Source: DATKCJ01 sp035513275
GTDB taxonomy: Bacteria; Verrucomicrobiota; Verrucomicrobiia; Opitutales; Opitutaceae
DNA length: 6,059 bases
Assembly (NCBI GenBank): GCA_035513275.1
Contig: DATKCJ010000402.1
Span: forward strand, 1-6,059
Direction of reading: 5' to 3'
This document shows positions 1 through 6,059 of this stretch, piece after piece. The notes under the pieces are model-generated. The model saw only the letters and a list, made by a program, of their open reading frames with translations. It ran no database searches and had not been told where the DNA came from. Every line of letters begins with the position of its first letter. Position 1 is the stretch's first letter. Made by a program: the position numbers and the translations under genes.

Positions 1-1897
1 ATTCGGAATACGGCGGGTATTGCAGCGCGCAGCCATGCGCAGGCGTGTAGAGATACTTGTCGACCGCCTGCAGCGCCTTTTTCGCGCGACCGTTGTCGCG
101 CCCGGCGCCGCCGAGAACGCACCACGCCTGCGACTCGATGAAGATCTGGCCTTCCTTGCACGACTTCGAGCCGACGGGATTGCTGGCGGCGTCGAACGCG
201 CGCGTATACCACGCGCCGTCCCAAGCCTGTTCCTCGACTGTCTTGAGCATGTCGTCGTAGTAACCTTGCACGCGCGCCGCGTCGTGGGTGTGCCCTATGA
301 ACTTGTAGAGGCCGACGAGATCGCGCGCGGCATACAGGAAAAGCCCGGCGATCATGACGGACTCGGCCTTCGAGCCTTCGACATCGCCCGACGTCTGGAA
401 AGACTCGTTCGGCTCCTTGGAAAAACAGTTGAGGTTCAGGCAGTCGTTCCAATCGGCGTGGCCGATGAGCGGCAGCGCATGCGGGCCGCGATTGTTCAGC
501 GTGTATTGGATCGACGTCTCGATGTGGTGGAGCAGCGAGTCGGTGGAAGCGGGCTTGTCGGCGTAGCCGCATGGAGCGTCGAGGATCGTGGTGTCGCCCG
601 TCTCGCGGATGTAGGCACACGTGGAGAGCACGAGCCACAACGGGTCGTCGTTGAAGTCGCCGCCGATGTCGGCGTTCCCCTTCTTGGTAAGCGGCTGGTA
701 TTGGTGAAAGCAGGTGCCGTCGGAGAGCTGCGTCGACGCGATGTCGAGGATGCGCTGGCGTGCGCGGTCGGGCAGGAGGTGAACGAAGCCGAGGATGTCC
801 TGGTTCGAATCGCGGTAGCCCATCCCGCGGCCGATGCCGGTTTCGTAACCGGATGCGGAGCGCGAGAGGTTGAAGGTGGCCATGCACTGCACCTGGTTCC
901 AGGTGTTGACCATGCGGGCGAGGTGCGCGTTGGGAACGGAGTGCGCCTGATATGTGGAAAGCAGATCGGCCCAGCGCACCTTCACCGCGGCGAACGCGGC
1001 GTCGACCGCTGCGAGATCGGAATACTTTTTCAGGATCTCGCGGCCCTTCGTCTTGTTCATGACGAAAGGCGCGTCGAACTTCGGCAGGTCGCCTTGGTCG
1101 ACGTAAGCGAGAATGAACGCGAATGTCTCCTCCTGGCCGGGTTTGAGCGTGAGGTTGATCTGGTGCGCGCCGCAGGGATTCCAGCCGAAGGCGTGGCTGT
1201 TCGTGCATTTGCCCGCTAGAACAGCCTGCGGATCGTGAAGGCCATGGTGAACGCCGACGAACGCGTCGCGCGAGGTGTCGTAGCCGTCGATCTTCCGCGT
1301 GCATCCGAAAAGCGCGTAGTGGTTCCGGCGCTCGCGATACTCGGTCTTGTGGTAGATCGCGCTGCCCTCGATCTCGACTTCGCCGATCGAATAGGTGCGC
1401 TGGTAGTTCGTCATGTCGTTCAGCGCTTCGAAGAAACAAAACTCGACGAACGAAAACAGCGTGAGCTTCTGCGCGCGCCTGCTGCGGTTGCGAACAGTGA
1501 CCTTCCAGATTTCGAGGTTCTCCTGCGGCGGCACGAACATGAGTTGCTCGACCTCGATGCCGTCTTTCCTGCCGGTGATGCGAGAGTAGCCGAGGCCGTG
1601 CCGGCACTCGAAGGCATCGAGTTTGGCGCGTGTGGGTTTCCAACCTGGATTCCAGACTGACTTGCCCTGCTTCACGTAGAGGAAGCGACCGTCGTTATCC
1701 ATAGGGTTGTTGTTGTAGCGATAACGGGTGAGCCGGCGCAGTTTGGCATCCTTCCAGAATGAGTAGCCGCCGGCGGTCTGCGTGCAGAGACCGAAGAACT
1801 CGTCCTGCCCGAGGTAGTTCAGCCAGGGAAGCGGAGTGTCGGGCCGCGTGATCACATACTCGCGGGCGCTGTCGTCGAAGTAACCGTAGGTAGGCAT
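1..1897 (-). CDS. cbp: Cellobiose phosphorylase, GH94 family (3' end outside window)
   Basis: This gene encodes a cytosolic enzyme that splits cellobiose with phosphate into glucose 1-phosphate and glucose, saving ATP when cellulose fragments are used. The first 632 residues are in the window. The reading frame is open throughout, and about 170-180 residues of the usual ~810 are missing past the left edge. The protein starts MPTYGYFDDSAREYVITRPD, the typical cellobiose phosphorylase N-terminus, with no signal peptide. The N-terminal beta-sandwich covers roughly residues 1-280 and includes YHKTEYRERRNHYA. The (alpha/alpha)6 barrel follows, with GIGRGMGYRDSNQD, FHQYQPLTKKGN and ADWNDCLNLNCF. 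In the DWND motif (482-485) the second Asp, D485, aligns with the family's general acid. The start at 1897 matches the family N-terminus, but no Shine-Dalgarno sequence precedes it. Chitobiose or cellodextrin phosphorylase is a less likely alternative, because the match to cellobiose phosphorylases runs over the whole length. The gene is divergent from the sigma gene. Confidence 0.95.
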   Translation of the reverse strand, partial: MPTYGYFDDSAREYVITRPDTPLPWLNYLGQDEFFGLCTQTAGGYSFWKDAKLRRLTRYRYNNNPMDNDGRFLYVKQGKSVWNPGWKPTRAKLDAFECRHGLGYSRITGRKDGIEVEQLMFVPPQENLEIWKVTVRNRSRRAQKLTLFSFVEFCFFEALNDMTNYQRTYSIGEVEIEGSAIYHKTEYRERRNHYALFGCTRKIDGYDTSRDAFVGVHHGLHDPQAVLAGKCTNSHAFGWNPCGAHQINLTLKPGQEETFAFILAYVDQGDLPKFDAPFVMNKTKGREILKKYSDLAAVDAAFAAVKVRWADLLSTYQAHSVPNAHLARMVNTWNQVQCMATFNLSRSASGYETGIGRGMGYRDSNQDILGFVHLLPDRARQRILDIASTQLSDGTCFHQYQPLTKKGNADIGGDFNDDPLWLVLSTCAYIRETGDTTILDAPCGYADKPASTDSLLHHIETSIQYTLNNRGPHALPLIGHADWNDCLNLNCFSKEPNESFQTSGDVEGSKAESVMIAGLFLYAARDLVGLYKFIGHTHDAARVQGYYDDMLKTVEEQAWDGAWYTRAFDAASNPVGSKSCKEGQIFIESQAWCVLGGAGRDNGRAKKALQAVDKYLYTPAHGCALQYPPYSE

Positions 1898-1975
1898 GGG
1901 GCGAAGATTGTTTGCGCGCGAATCGGAATCTAAGACAGGCGACGCGCGGCGCTGGGAAGGAGCTGCGGGGGTGAG

Positions 1976-2004
1976 ATTGTAGCCGATGCCGGCCGTCCGG
2001 TTAA
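1976..2004 (-). promoter_or_regulatory. Candidate sigma70-type promoter for the cellobiose phosphorylase gene
   Basis: On the minus strand, TTAACC (2004-1999) and TACAAT (1981-1976) are separated by exactly 17 bases. They match the -35 and -10 consensus at 4 of 6 and 5 of 6 positions. Transcription would begin near 1969, leaving a leader of about 70 bases before the ATG at 1897. The call rests on motif and spacing alone. I saw no obvious sugar-repressor palindrome next to it. Confidence 0.4.
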
Positions 2005-2062
2005 TGAGAATGCTTGTCAGCAGTGTGAGAGCCTTGGGGCTGAGGCATCTTTCGGCATGTTC

Positions 2063-2105
2063 GGACGGGAGAGTGAGAGCCGGTGTCTCCCACTGCAGCC
2101 CGTCC
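2063..2105. repeat. Imperfect inverted repeat (potential stem-loop) upstream of the sigma gene
   Basis: GGACGGG (2063-2069) is perfectly complementary to CCCGTCC (2099-2105). Inside it, AGTG (2072-2075) pairs with CACT (2091-2094) and AGA (2076-2078) with TCT (2086-2088), giving 14 possible pairs in a 43-base element. A competing pairing, GGGAGA (2067-2072) with TCTCCC (2086-2091), uses part of the same bases. No T-run follows, so it does not look like an intrinsic terminator. It could be an operator or a leader structure for the sigma gene, or chance in G+C-rich DNA. Confidence 0.35.
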
Positions 2106-2170
2106 AGCGCGCATCGAATCCGCCGGAATTTGACTTCCGCGCGGCTGCCGGGCGGGCAATGCTGCCAGCC

Positions 2171-2752
2171 ATGGCGTCACGCGCGGAAACAATCGCTACC
2201 TCGCTCAATCAGCAGGGAGACGCCTTCAAGGCGTTTCTCGCATCGCGCGTCGGCAGCGAGGCGGAGGCCGAGGACCTTCTGCAAAATGGGATCGTCAAGG
2301 CGCTGCGGCGCGCCGACGAGCTGCGCGACGACTCGCGACTTACTCCCTGGTTCTATCAGCTCCTGCGCAACGCGGTCGTCGATCACTACCGCTCGCGCGG
2401 CGCGGCTCGACGGCGCGACGACGCGCTCGGCAACCTCGTCGCGGCGCTCGGCGAGGACATCGCCGCGGCGCCAGCCGGCTGGGAGCCGCAGATATGCGGC
2501 TGCCTCGGTGGTGTCATCGACACCCTCAAGCCCCGCGAGGCTGGGCTCCTCCGACGCGTGGAACTCGACGGCATGTCCGTGAAGGACGCCGCCAAGGCGA
2601 TGAAGCTAACGCCGAACAACGCCAGTGTGATGCTGCACCGTGCTCGCAACGAACTGCGCAAGCGGCTGGAGGCCTTCTGCGGCGCGTGCGCCGACGGGGC
2701 CTGCCTCGACTGCGAATGCGTGCGCACCGAGAGCCCGAAGCCCATAATGTAA
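2171..2752 (+). CDS. ECF sigma factor, CorE-like (ECF44 type), with metal-sensing cysteine-rich tail
   Basis: This is an RNA polymerase sigma factor of the extracytoplasmic-function class, 193 residues from this start. Region 2 spans about residues 17-82 (AEDLLQNGIVKAL, then LTPWFYQLLRNAVVDHYR). Region 4 spans about 112-167, with the recognition-helix segment KLTPNNASVMLHRARNELRK. Two extra features mark the CorE-like group: a CGC pair in the linker (C109, C111) and a C-terminal CX2CX4CX2CXC cluster (C170, C173, C178, C181, C183). In Myxococcus xanthus, CorE responds to copper redox state and CorE2 to cadmium and zinc, through such cysteines and without an anti-sigma factor. No anti-sigma gene is seen here either. 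The downstream copper ATPase points to copper as signal. I chose ATG 2171 because region 2 begins just after it. ATG 2159 (+4 residues) and ATG 2057 (+38, low-complexity, unlike the family) are in frame, and none of the three has a convincing ribosome site. Autoregulation is likely but inferred. Confidence 0.9.
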   Translation: MASRAETIATSLNQQGDAFKAFLASRVGSEAEAEDLLQNGIVKALRRADELRDDSRLTPWFYQLLRNAVVDHYRSRGAARRRDDALGNLVAALGEDIAAAPAGWEPQICGCLGGVIDTLKPREAGLLRRVELDGMSVKDAAKAMKLTPNNASVMLHRARNELRKRLEAFCGACADGACLDCECVRTESPKPIM

Positions 2753-2798
2753 GATTCGGCGGCGAGGTGCGTCTCAGGGGTGTCACACGACCCATACC

Positions 2799-2951
2799 AT
2801 GAAAACCACCCGCCGAACTCTCGCCGCCACCTGCGGCTGCAACACCTGCCAGTGCGCACGCCGCTGCCGCTGCCAAGATCTCAACGCCCTCATCGCGCTC
2901 ACGCTTTGGGACATCTCACGCTCACTCCGCCGCGGGAAGGTTCGCAACTGA
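2799..2951 (+). CDS. Cysteine-rich metallothionein-like microprotein (50 aa), putative Cu(I) ligand
   Basis: This short reading frame fits between the sigma gene (46 bases upstream) and copA (7 bases downstream). The product starts MKTTRRTLAATCGCNTCQC and has six cysteines (12, 14, 17, 19, 23, 25) spaced CXCX2CXCX3CXC, with five arginines at or before residue 24. A more hydrophobic helix-like tail follows (LNALIALTLWDISRSLRR, about 28-45) and ends KVRN. There is no signal peptide, so it should be cytosolic. Forty of its 50 codons end in G or C, like the neighbouring genes, which supports real coding. CxC-rich short peptides typically bind Cu(I), Zn or Cd. Given the neighbours, I infer a copper buffer, a carrier to CopA or a partner that tunes the sigma factor. 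A regulatory leader peptide is possible, but no attenuator hairpin is seen. I do not recognise it as a named family. There is no clear Shine-Dalgarno sequence. Confidence 0.6.
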   Translation: MKTTRRTLAATCGCNTCQCARRCRCQDLNALIALTLWDISRSLRRGKVRN

Positions 2952-2958
2952 TCATCCT

Positions 2959-5274
2959 ATGAAAGACGCGCACAATCACGAACACCACAAGAACGGGCAC
3001 GAGCACCACCGGCACGAGCACCACGGGCAAGACGTCACGCCGCCCGCCGGCGCACCCTACTACTGCCCGATGTGCGAAGGTGTCGTGTCCGACAAGCCCG
3101 GCGACTGCCCGAAATGCGGCATGGCGCTGGAGCGCAACCCCGCACACATCGCGAAGCCGCGCACAATCTACACCTGCCCGATGCACCCCGAGATCGAGCA
3201 GGATCATCCCGGCGACTGCCCGATCTGCGGCATGTCACTTGAGCCCAAGACCGTCGCCGGCAGCGGCGACATGGAGGAAAACTCGGAACTGCGCGACATG
3301 ACCCGCCGGTTCTGGATCGGCGCGACCGTCTCGATACCGGGCGTCATCCTCGCAATGGCACACTTCGTGCCCGAGTTCAGCCACTCCACCCGCCAGCCGT
3401 GGAGCCAGTGGACGCAGTTCATCCTTTCAATCCCGGTCGTGCTCTGGGCCGGCTGGCCCTTCTTCGTGCGCGGGGCGAAGTCCGTGCGCAACCGCAACTG
3501 GAACATGTTCACGCTGATCGCGCTCGGCGTGGGCTCGGCATGGCTCTTCAGCACTGTCGCGATGCTCGCGCCGGGGATTTTCCCCGCGGCGATGCGTCCG
3601 CACGGCACTGTCGACGTATACTTCGAGGCTGCCGCGGTCATCGTCGTTCTGGTGTTGCTCGGGCAGGTTCTCGAGCTTCGCGCACGCGCACGCACATCGA
3701 GTGCGATTCGCGCGCTCCTCGATCTCGCTCCTCCGGTCGCCCTGCGCGTGACAGAACAAGGCGACGAGGAAGTTCCCCTCGATGAAGTGCATCCCGGCGA
3801 CCGGCTGCGTGTGCGTCCAGGCGGCAAGGTGCCGGTGGACGGGGTTATCGATGAGGGTCGCTCGTCGTTGGACGAGTCGATGATCACCGGCGAATCCCTA
3901 CCCGTCGAGCGAAGCGCTGGCGAGCAGGTCACCGGTGGCACCGTCAATGGAACCGGATCGTTCGTGATGCGGGCCGAGAAGGTAGGCGCGGACACACTGC
4001 TCTCGCGAATCGTCCACATGGTCGGCGAGGCCCAGCGGAGCCGCGCACCGATCCAAGGCATGGTCGACAAGGTCTCGGCAGTATTCGTGCCGGCCGTCCT
4101 CGTGATCGCCGTTGTGACTTTCCTCGTCTGGTTCTTCGCCGGACCCGAGCCGAGCCTCGCCTATGCGATTGTCAATTCAGTCGCCGTCCTGATCATTGCG
4201 TGCCCGTGCGCGCTTGGACTCGCGACGCCGATGTCGATCATGGTCGGCGTCGGCCGCGGCGCGCAGGCCGGCATCCTCGTGAAGAACGCCGAGGCCCTCG
4301 AGTTGCTCAGGGCCGCAAAGTGGCTTGTCGTCGACAAAACCGGCACGCTGACCGAAGGCCGGCCCTCACTCACTGGGGTCTTTCCAACTGGCGGCACGGA
4401 TGAGAACGAACTCGTCCGGCTTGTCGGGTCGCTTGAAAGGGCGTCCGAACATCCGCTCGCCGACGCCATCGTGCGCGGCGCGAAGGCGCGCGGGTTGGGT
4501 CTGACCGAGGTTTCCGACTTTCGCTCGGTGACCGCAAACGGCGTGGCCGGCGTTGTCGAGCGCCGTGCCGTGCTCGTCGGCAAGGCTGCATTCCTCGAGG
4601 CCGAGGGCGTCACCGTGCCTCCATCGATTCTTGAGCAGGCCGCTCAACTTCAGGACAAGGGCAACACGGTCCTGTTCGCCGCGATCGACGGCTCAGCGGC
4701 CGGCCTCCTGGCCATCGCCGACGCGATAAAATCCACGACTGCCGAAGCAGTAGAATCGATCCACGCGCTCGGCGTGAAGATCGTCATGGCAACAGGTGAC
4801 AACCGCCGCACAGCCGAAGCCGTCGCGCGGGAGCTCGGCATTGACCGGATCGAGGCTGGCATCGATCCCGCGGGCAAGCTGCGGCTCGTGGAATCACTGC
4901 GCACCGATGGCGCGCGCGTTGCGATGGCCGGCGACGGCATCAACGACGCACCCGCCCTCGCCGCGGCCGACATCGGGATCGCGATGGGCACAGGCACCGA
5001 TGTCGCGATGGAGAGCGCCGGTGTGACCCTCGTAAAGGGCGACCTTCGCGCGATCGCCAAGGCGATCCGGCTATCGCGCGCCACGATGGCAAACATCCGG
5101 CAAAATCTCTTCTTCGCATTCATCTACAATGCGGTAGGCGTCCCGATCGCCGCCGGCGTGCTCTACCCCTTCTTCGGAATACTCCTCAGCCCGATCATCG
5201 CAGGTGCGGCCATGAGCCTGAGTTCAGTAAGCGTCATCCTGAACGCCCTTCGCCTCCGCGGAGTGAAGCTCTAG
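2959..5274 (+). CDS. copA: Cu(+)-exporting P1B-1-type ATPase CopA with His-rich N-terminus
   Basis: This is an inner-membrane pump of 771 residues that uses ATP to export Cu(I) from the cytoplasm. The N-terminus has ten histidines in residues 5-22. Two heavy-metal-binding domains follow (about 34-62 and 70-97), each with a CPM(C/H) start and a PGDCPxCGM end, instead of the usual HMA domain. Eight membrane segments lie near 118-137, 154-170, 182-203, 218-238, 375-394, 404-424, 714-735 and 738-758. Catalytic motifs are TGES (310-313), DKTGT with phosphorylated D459, the HP pair (498-499), TGDN and GDGIND (658-663). Metal choice is shown by CPC (415-417), YN with a downstream Pro (723-724, 729) and MSLSS (752-756), which is the P1B-1 Cu(I)/Ag(I) pattern. 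A CopB-type (CPH) pump is excluded by the CPC motif, although the His-rich tail recalls it. The start lies 7 bases after the microprotein stop, with no Shine-Dalgarno sequence, which suggests translational coupling within one operon. Confidence 0.96.
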   Translation: MKDAHNHEHHKNGHEHHRHEHHGQDVTPPAGAPYYCPMCEGVVSDKPGDCPKCGMALERNPAHIAKPRTIYTCPMHPEIEQDHPGDCPICGMSLEPKTVAGSGDMEENSELRDMTRRFWIGATVSIPGVILAMAHFVPEFSHSTRQPWSQWTQFILSIPVVLWAGWPFFVRGAKSVRNRNWNMFTLIALGVGSAWLFSTVAMLAPGIFPAAMRPHGTVDVYFEAAAVIVVLVLLGQVLELRARARTSSAIRALLDLAPPVALRVTEQGDEEVPLDEVHPGDRLRVRPGGKVPVDGVIDEGRSSLDESMITGESLPVERSAGEQVTGGTVNGTGSFVMRAEKVGADTLLSRIVHMVGEAQRSRAPIQGMVDKVSAVFVPAVLVIAVVTFLVWFFAGPEPSLAYAIVNSVAVLIIACPCALGLATPMSIMVGVGRGAQAGILVKNAEALELLRAAKWLVVDKTGTLTEGRPSLTGVFPTGGTDENELVRLVGSLERASEHPLADAIVRGAKARGLGLTEVSDFRSVTANGVAGVVERRAVLVGKAAFLEAEGVTVPPSILEQAAQLQDKGNTVLFAAIDGSAAGLLAIADAIKSTTAEAVESIHALGVKIVMATGDNRRTAEAVARELGIDRIEAGIDPAGKLRLVESLRTDGARVAMAGDGINDAPALAAADIGIAMGTGTDVAMESAGVTLVKGDLRAIAKAIRLSRATMANIRQNLFFAFIYNAVGVPIAAGVLYPFFGILLSPIIAGAAMSLSSVSVILNALRLRGVKL
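3097..3234 (+). repeat. Duplicated metal-binding motif inside copA
   Basis: Two 27-base copies, at 3097-3123 and 3208-3234 and offset by 111 bases, differ at only two positions. Both encode PGDCPxCGM, the end of each heavy-metal-binding domain. The near identity reflects tandem domain duplication under strong protein constraint, or recent conversion between copies. It is part of the coding sequence, not a separate element. Confidence 0.8.
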
Positions 5275-5374
5275 CCACCACCCACGCGCGAAACACCGGG
5301 ACGCGCGCCACTCCGCCGGTTGAAATCTTCGGGCTTCATCCCGCGCCGTGGCCATTGCATGCTGCCCGGCACCC
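5275..5374. other. Short intergenic region after copA
   Basis: This gap of about 100 bases lies between the copA stop and the likely start of the decarboxylase gene. CGCGCG at 5285-5290 and 5302-5307 could pair across an 11-base loop, but no T-run follows, so I do not call a terminator. No convincing promoter or ribosome site is seen. The next gene may have its own promoter or be read from copA. Confidence 0.4.
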
Positions 5375-6059
5375 GTGACCGACAAGAACACATCCGACCC
5401 GGCGGAACCCGCATCCACGGCAACGCTTCGCGCGATCATCCCGCAGGTGGCCGACATCGCGCTCGAGTTTCTCGATCGCGAGAGCAGCCTGCCCGGCGGT
5501 TCGCAGCGCGACCCCGCCCGGCTCGCGCGCGAGCTTGATCTCGCACCGCGCGAGGCGGGACTCGCGCCGGCCGAGGTGTTGGAGCGGCTGCGCGCCGTGT
5601 TGCACGCAACACCGTCCGCGTCGAGTTGGCGGTTCGTCAACCAACTCTTCAGCGGCCGCGAGCCGCTTGGCGCAGCCGCCGAGATGCTCACGGCGGTGCC
5701 GAACAACTCGATGTATACCTTCAAGGCCGCGGGCGCGCAGATCCTTGTCGAGAACGAGCTGCTGCGCCGGTTGACCTCGCTCGCTGGTTTCGCGAACGGC
5801 GAGGGCTGCTTCCTGCCGGGCGGCACGCTCGCTAACATGGTCGCGCTTCTCCTCGCGCGAAACCACGCCGAACCATCGTCGCGCAACGACGGCACCTCCG
5901 GCCGCAAGCTCGCGGTCTACGCGTCGGCCGAGTCGCACTATTCCATCCGCCGCTCCGCCGGCATCCTCGGCATCGGCCGCAACAACGTGCGCGACATCGC
6001 GACCGACGACGCGGGCGGTATGGATACCGTCGCGCTCGCCCGCGCGATCGAGGCCGACC
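5375..6059 (+). CDS. Group II PLP-dependent decarboxylase (glutamate / cysteine-sulfinate / aspartate decarboxylase-like), 3' end outside window
   Basis: This is a pyridoxal-phosphate enzyme of the aromatic-amino-acid/glutamate decarboxylase superfamily, expected to remove CO2 from an acidic amino acid in the cytosol. About 228 residues are in the window, roughly the first half of a typical ~480-500 residue protein. Recognisable segments are WRFVNQLFSGREPLGAAAEM (cf. the FNQLF segment of GAD and CSAD), NNSMYTFKAAGAQILVE, FLPGGTLANMVALLLAR (cf. SPGGAISNMYAMMIAR) and ASAESHYSIRRSAGILGIG. H188 in that last segment matches the histidine that stacks on the PLP ring. The lysine that binds PLP lies beyond the right edge, so substrate and activity cannot be judged. 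The start is taken as GTG 5375. An in-frame GTG at 5348 adds nine residues, and the frame is closed by a TGA at 5321. Neither start has a Shine-Dalgarno sequence. It follows copA on the same strand, but no functional link to copper is evident. Confidence 0.88.
   Translation, partial: MTDKNTSDPAEPASTATLRAIIPQVADIALEFLDRESSLPGGSQRDPARLARELDLAPREAGLAPAEVLERLRAVLHATPSASSWRFVNQLFSGREPLGAAAEMLTAVPNNSMYTFKAAGAQILVENELLRRLTSLAGFANGEGCFLPGGTLANMVALLLARNHAEPSSRNDGTSGRKLAVYASAESHYSIRRSAGILGIGRNNVRDIATDDAGGMDTVALARAIEAD

Larger units (their letters stand above)
1898..2170. other. Divergent intergenic region between cellobiose phosphorylase and sigma factor genes
   Basis: This stretch of about 270 bases separates two divergently transcribed genes and should hold both promoters. 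It contains the candidate minus-strand promoter, the imperfect inverted repeat at 2063-2105 and a 9-base direct repeat GTGAGAGCC (2025-2033 and 2073-2081). The direct repeat is short enough to be chance. The sigma reading frame stays open upstream to an ATG at 2057, so the right half could be coding if that start were used. No RNA gene or mobile element is visible. Confidence 0.6.

Noticed and set aside
20..1219. Long plus-strand open frame (399 codons), and its continuation at 1235-1660
   Set aside because: It lies wholly antisense to a cellobiose phosphorylase that matches its family along its full length. The product is R/V/A-rich without a recognisable domain. Long antisense frames are expected opposite G+C-rich genes.
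2083..2784. GTGTC shared at 2083-2087 and 2780-2784 as a possible sigma-specific promoter element
   Set aside because: The match is only five bases. At the second site transcription would begin inside or past the microprotein start codon, so it cannot serve that gene as a promoter.
2386..2876. Minus-strand frames opposite the sigma factor and microprotein
   Set aside because: They are Arg/Ser/Ala-rich products without motifs. The sigma factor frame is unambiguous.
2799..2958. Microprotein as a leader peptide of a transcription attenuator for copA
   Set aside because: No terminator hairpin with a T-run and no alternative stems were found between the cysteine codons and the copA start. It is kept only as a remote alternative.
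2780..2962. GTG-started frame of 60 codons with eight histidines, overlapping the copA start by ATGA
   Set aside because: Third positions are less G/C-biased than in the neighbours and than in the overlapping 2799-2951 frame. The Pro/Arg/His/Leu make-up is what a +1 reading of that Cys/Arg-rich gene would give. The overlap with copA is the only point in its favour.
3204..4070. Minus-strand open frame of 288 codons
   Set aside because: It is opposite copA, whose frame carries all catalytic motifs. The antisense product is S/R/T/P-rich low complexity with no domain.
5285..5307. Stem-loop from two CGCGCG blocks as a copA terminator
   Set aside because: The arms are self-complementary simple sequence with an 11-base loop and no following T-run.
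5224..5938. Overlapping minus-strand frames of 227 and 200 codons
   Set aside because: They lie opposite the decarboxylase, which has clear family motifs. Both antisense products look like shadows.

Overview
The window reads as bacterial chromosome of high G+C content (about 60-65% by eye, with strong G/C preference at third codon positions). It carries four clear protein genes plus one very small gene. None of the five start codons has a well-placed Shine-Dalgarno sequence. That feature, together with the cytosolic cellobiose phosphorylase and the CorE-like sigma factor, would fit a Verrucomicrobiota (Opitutaceae-like) or similar free-living polysaccharide-using bacterium. The lineage is a low-confidence inference.

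Layout. Positions 1-1897 (minus strand) hold a 3'-truncated GH94 cellobiose phosphorylase. Positions 1898-2170 are a divergent intergenic region with a plausible sigma70 promoter for the phosphorylase and an imperfect inverted repeat upstream of the sigma gene. Positions 2171-5274 (plus strand) form a compact metal-response cassette: an ECF sigma factor with a CxC pair in its linker and a cysteine-rich C-terminal tail, then a 50-codon cysteine-rich microprotein (2799-2951), then, 7 bases later, a Cu(+)-type P1B ATPase (CopA) with a histidine-rich N-terminus and two heavy-metal-binding domains. After about 100 bases without a gene, a group II PLP-dependent decarboxylase starts near 5375 and runs off the right edge.

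How they work together. The central three genes make a self-contained copper circuit. The sigma factor resembles Myxococcus xanthus CorE (ECF44), which senses metal through its own cysteines and needs no anti-sigma factor. It would direct transcription of the operon. The microprotein has six cysteines in CxC spacing and looks like a metallothionein-like Cu(I) ligand. CopA would pump Cu(I) out of the cytoplasm. The small gene is easily missed by length cut-offs and is the most interesting item here. The phosphorylase and decarboxylase show no evident link to this circuit.
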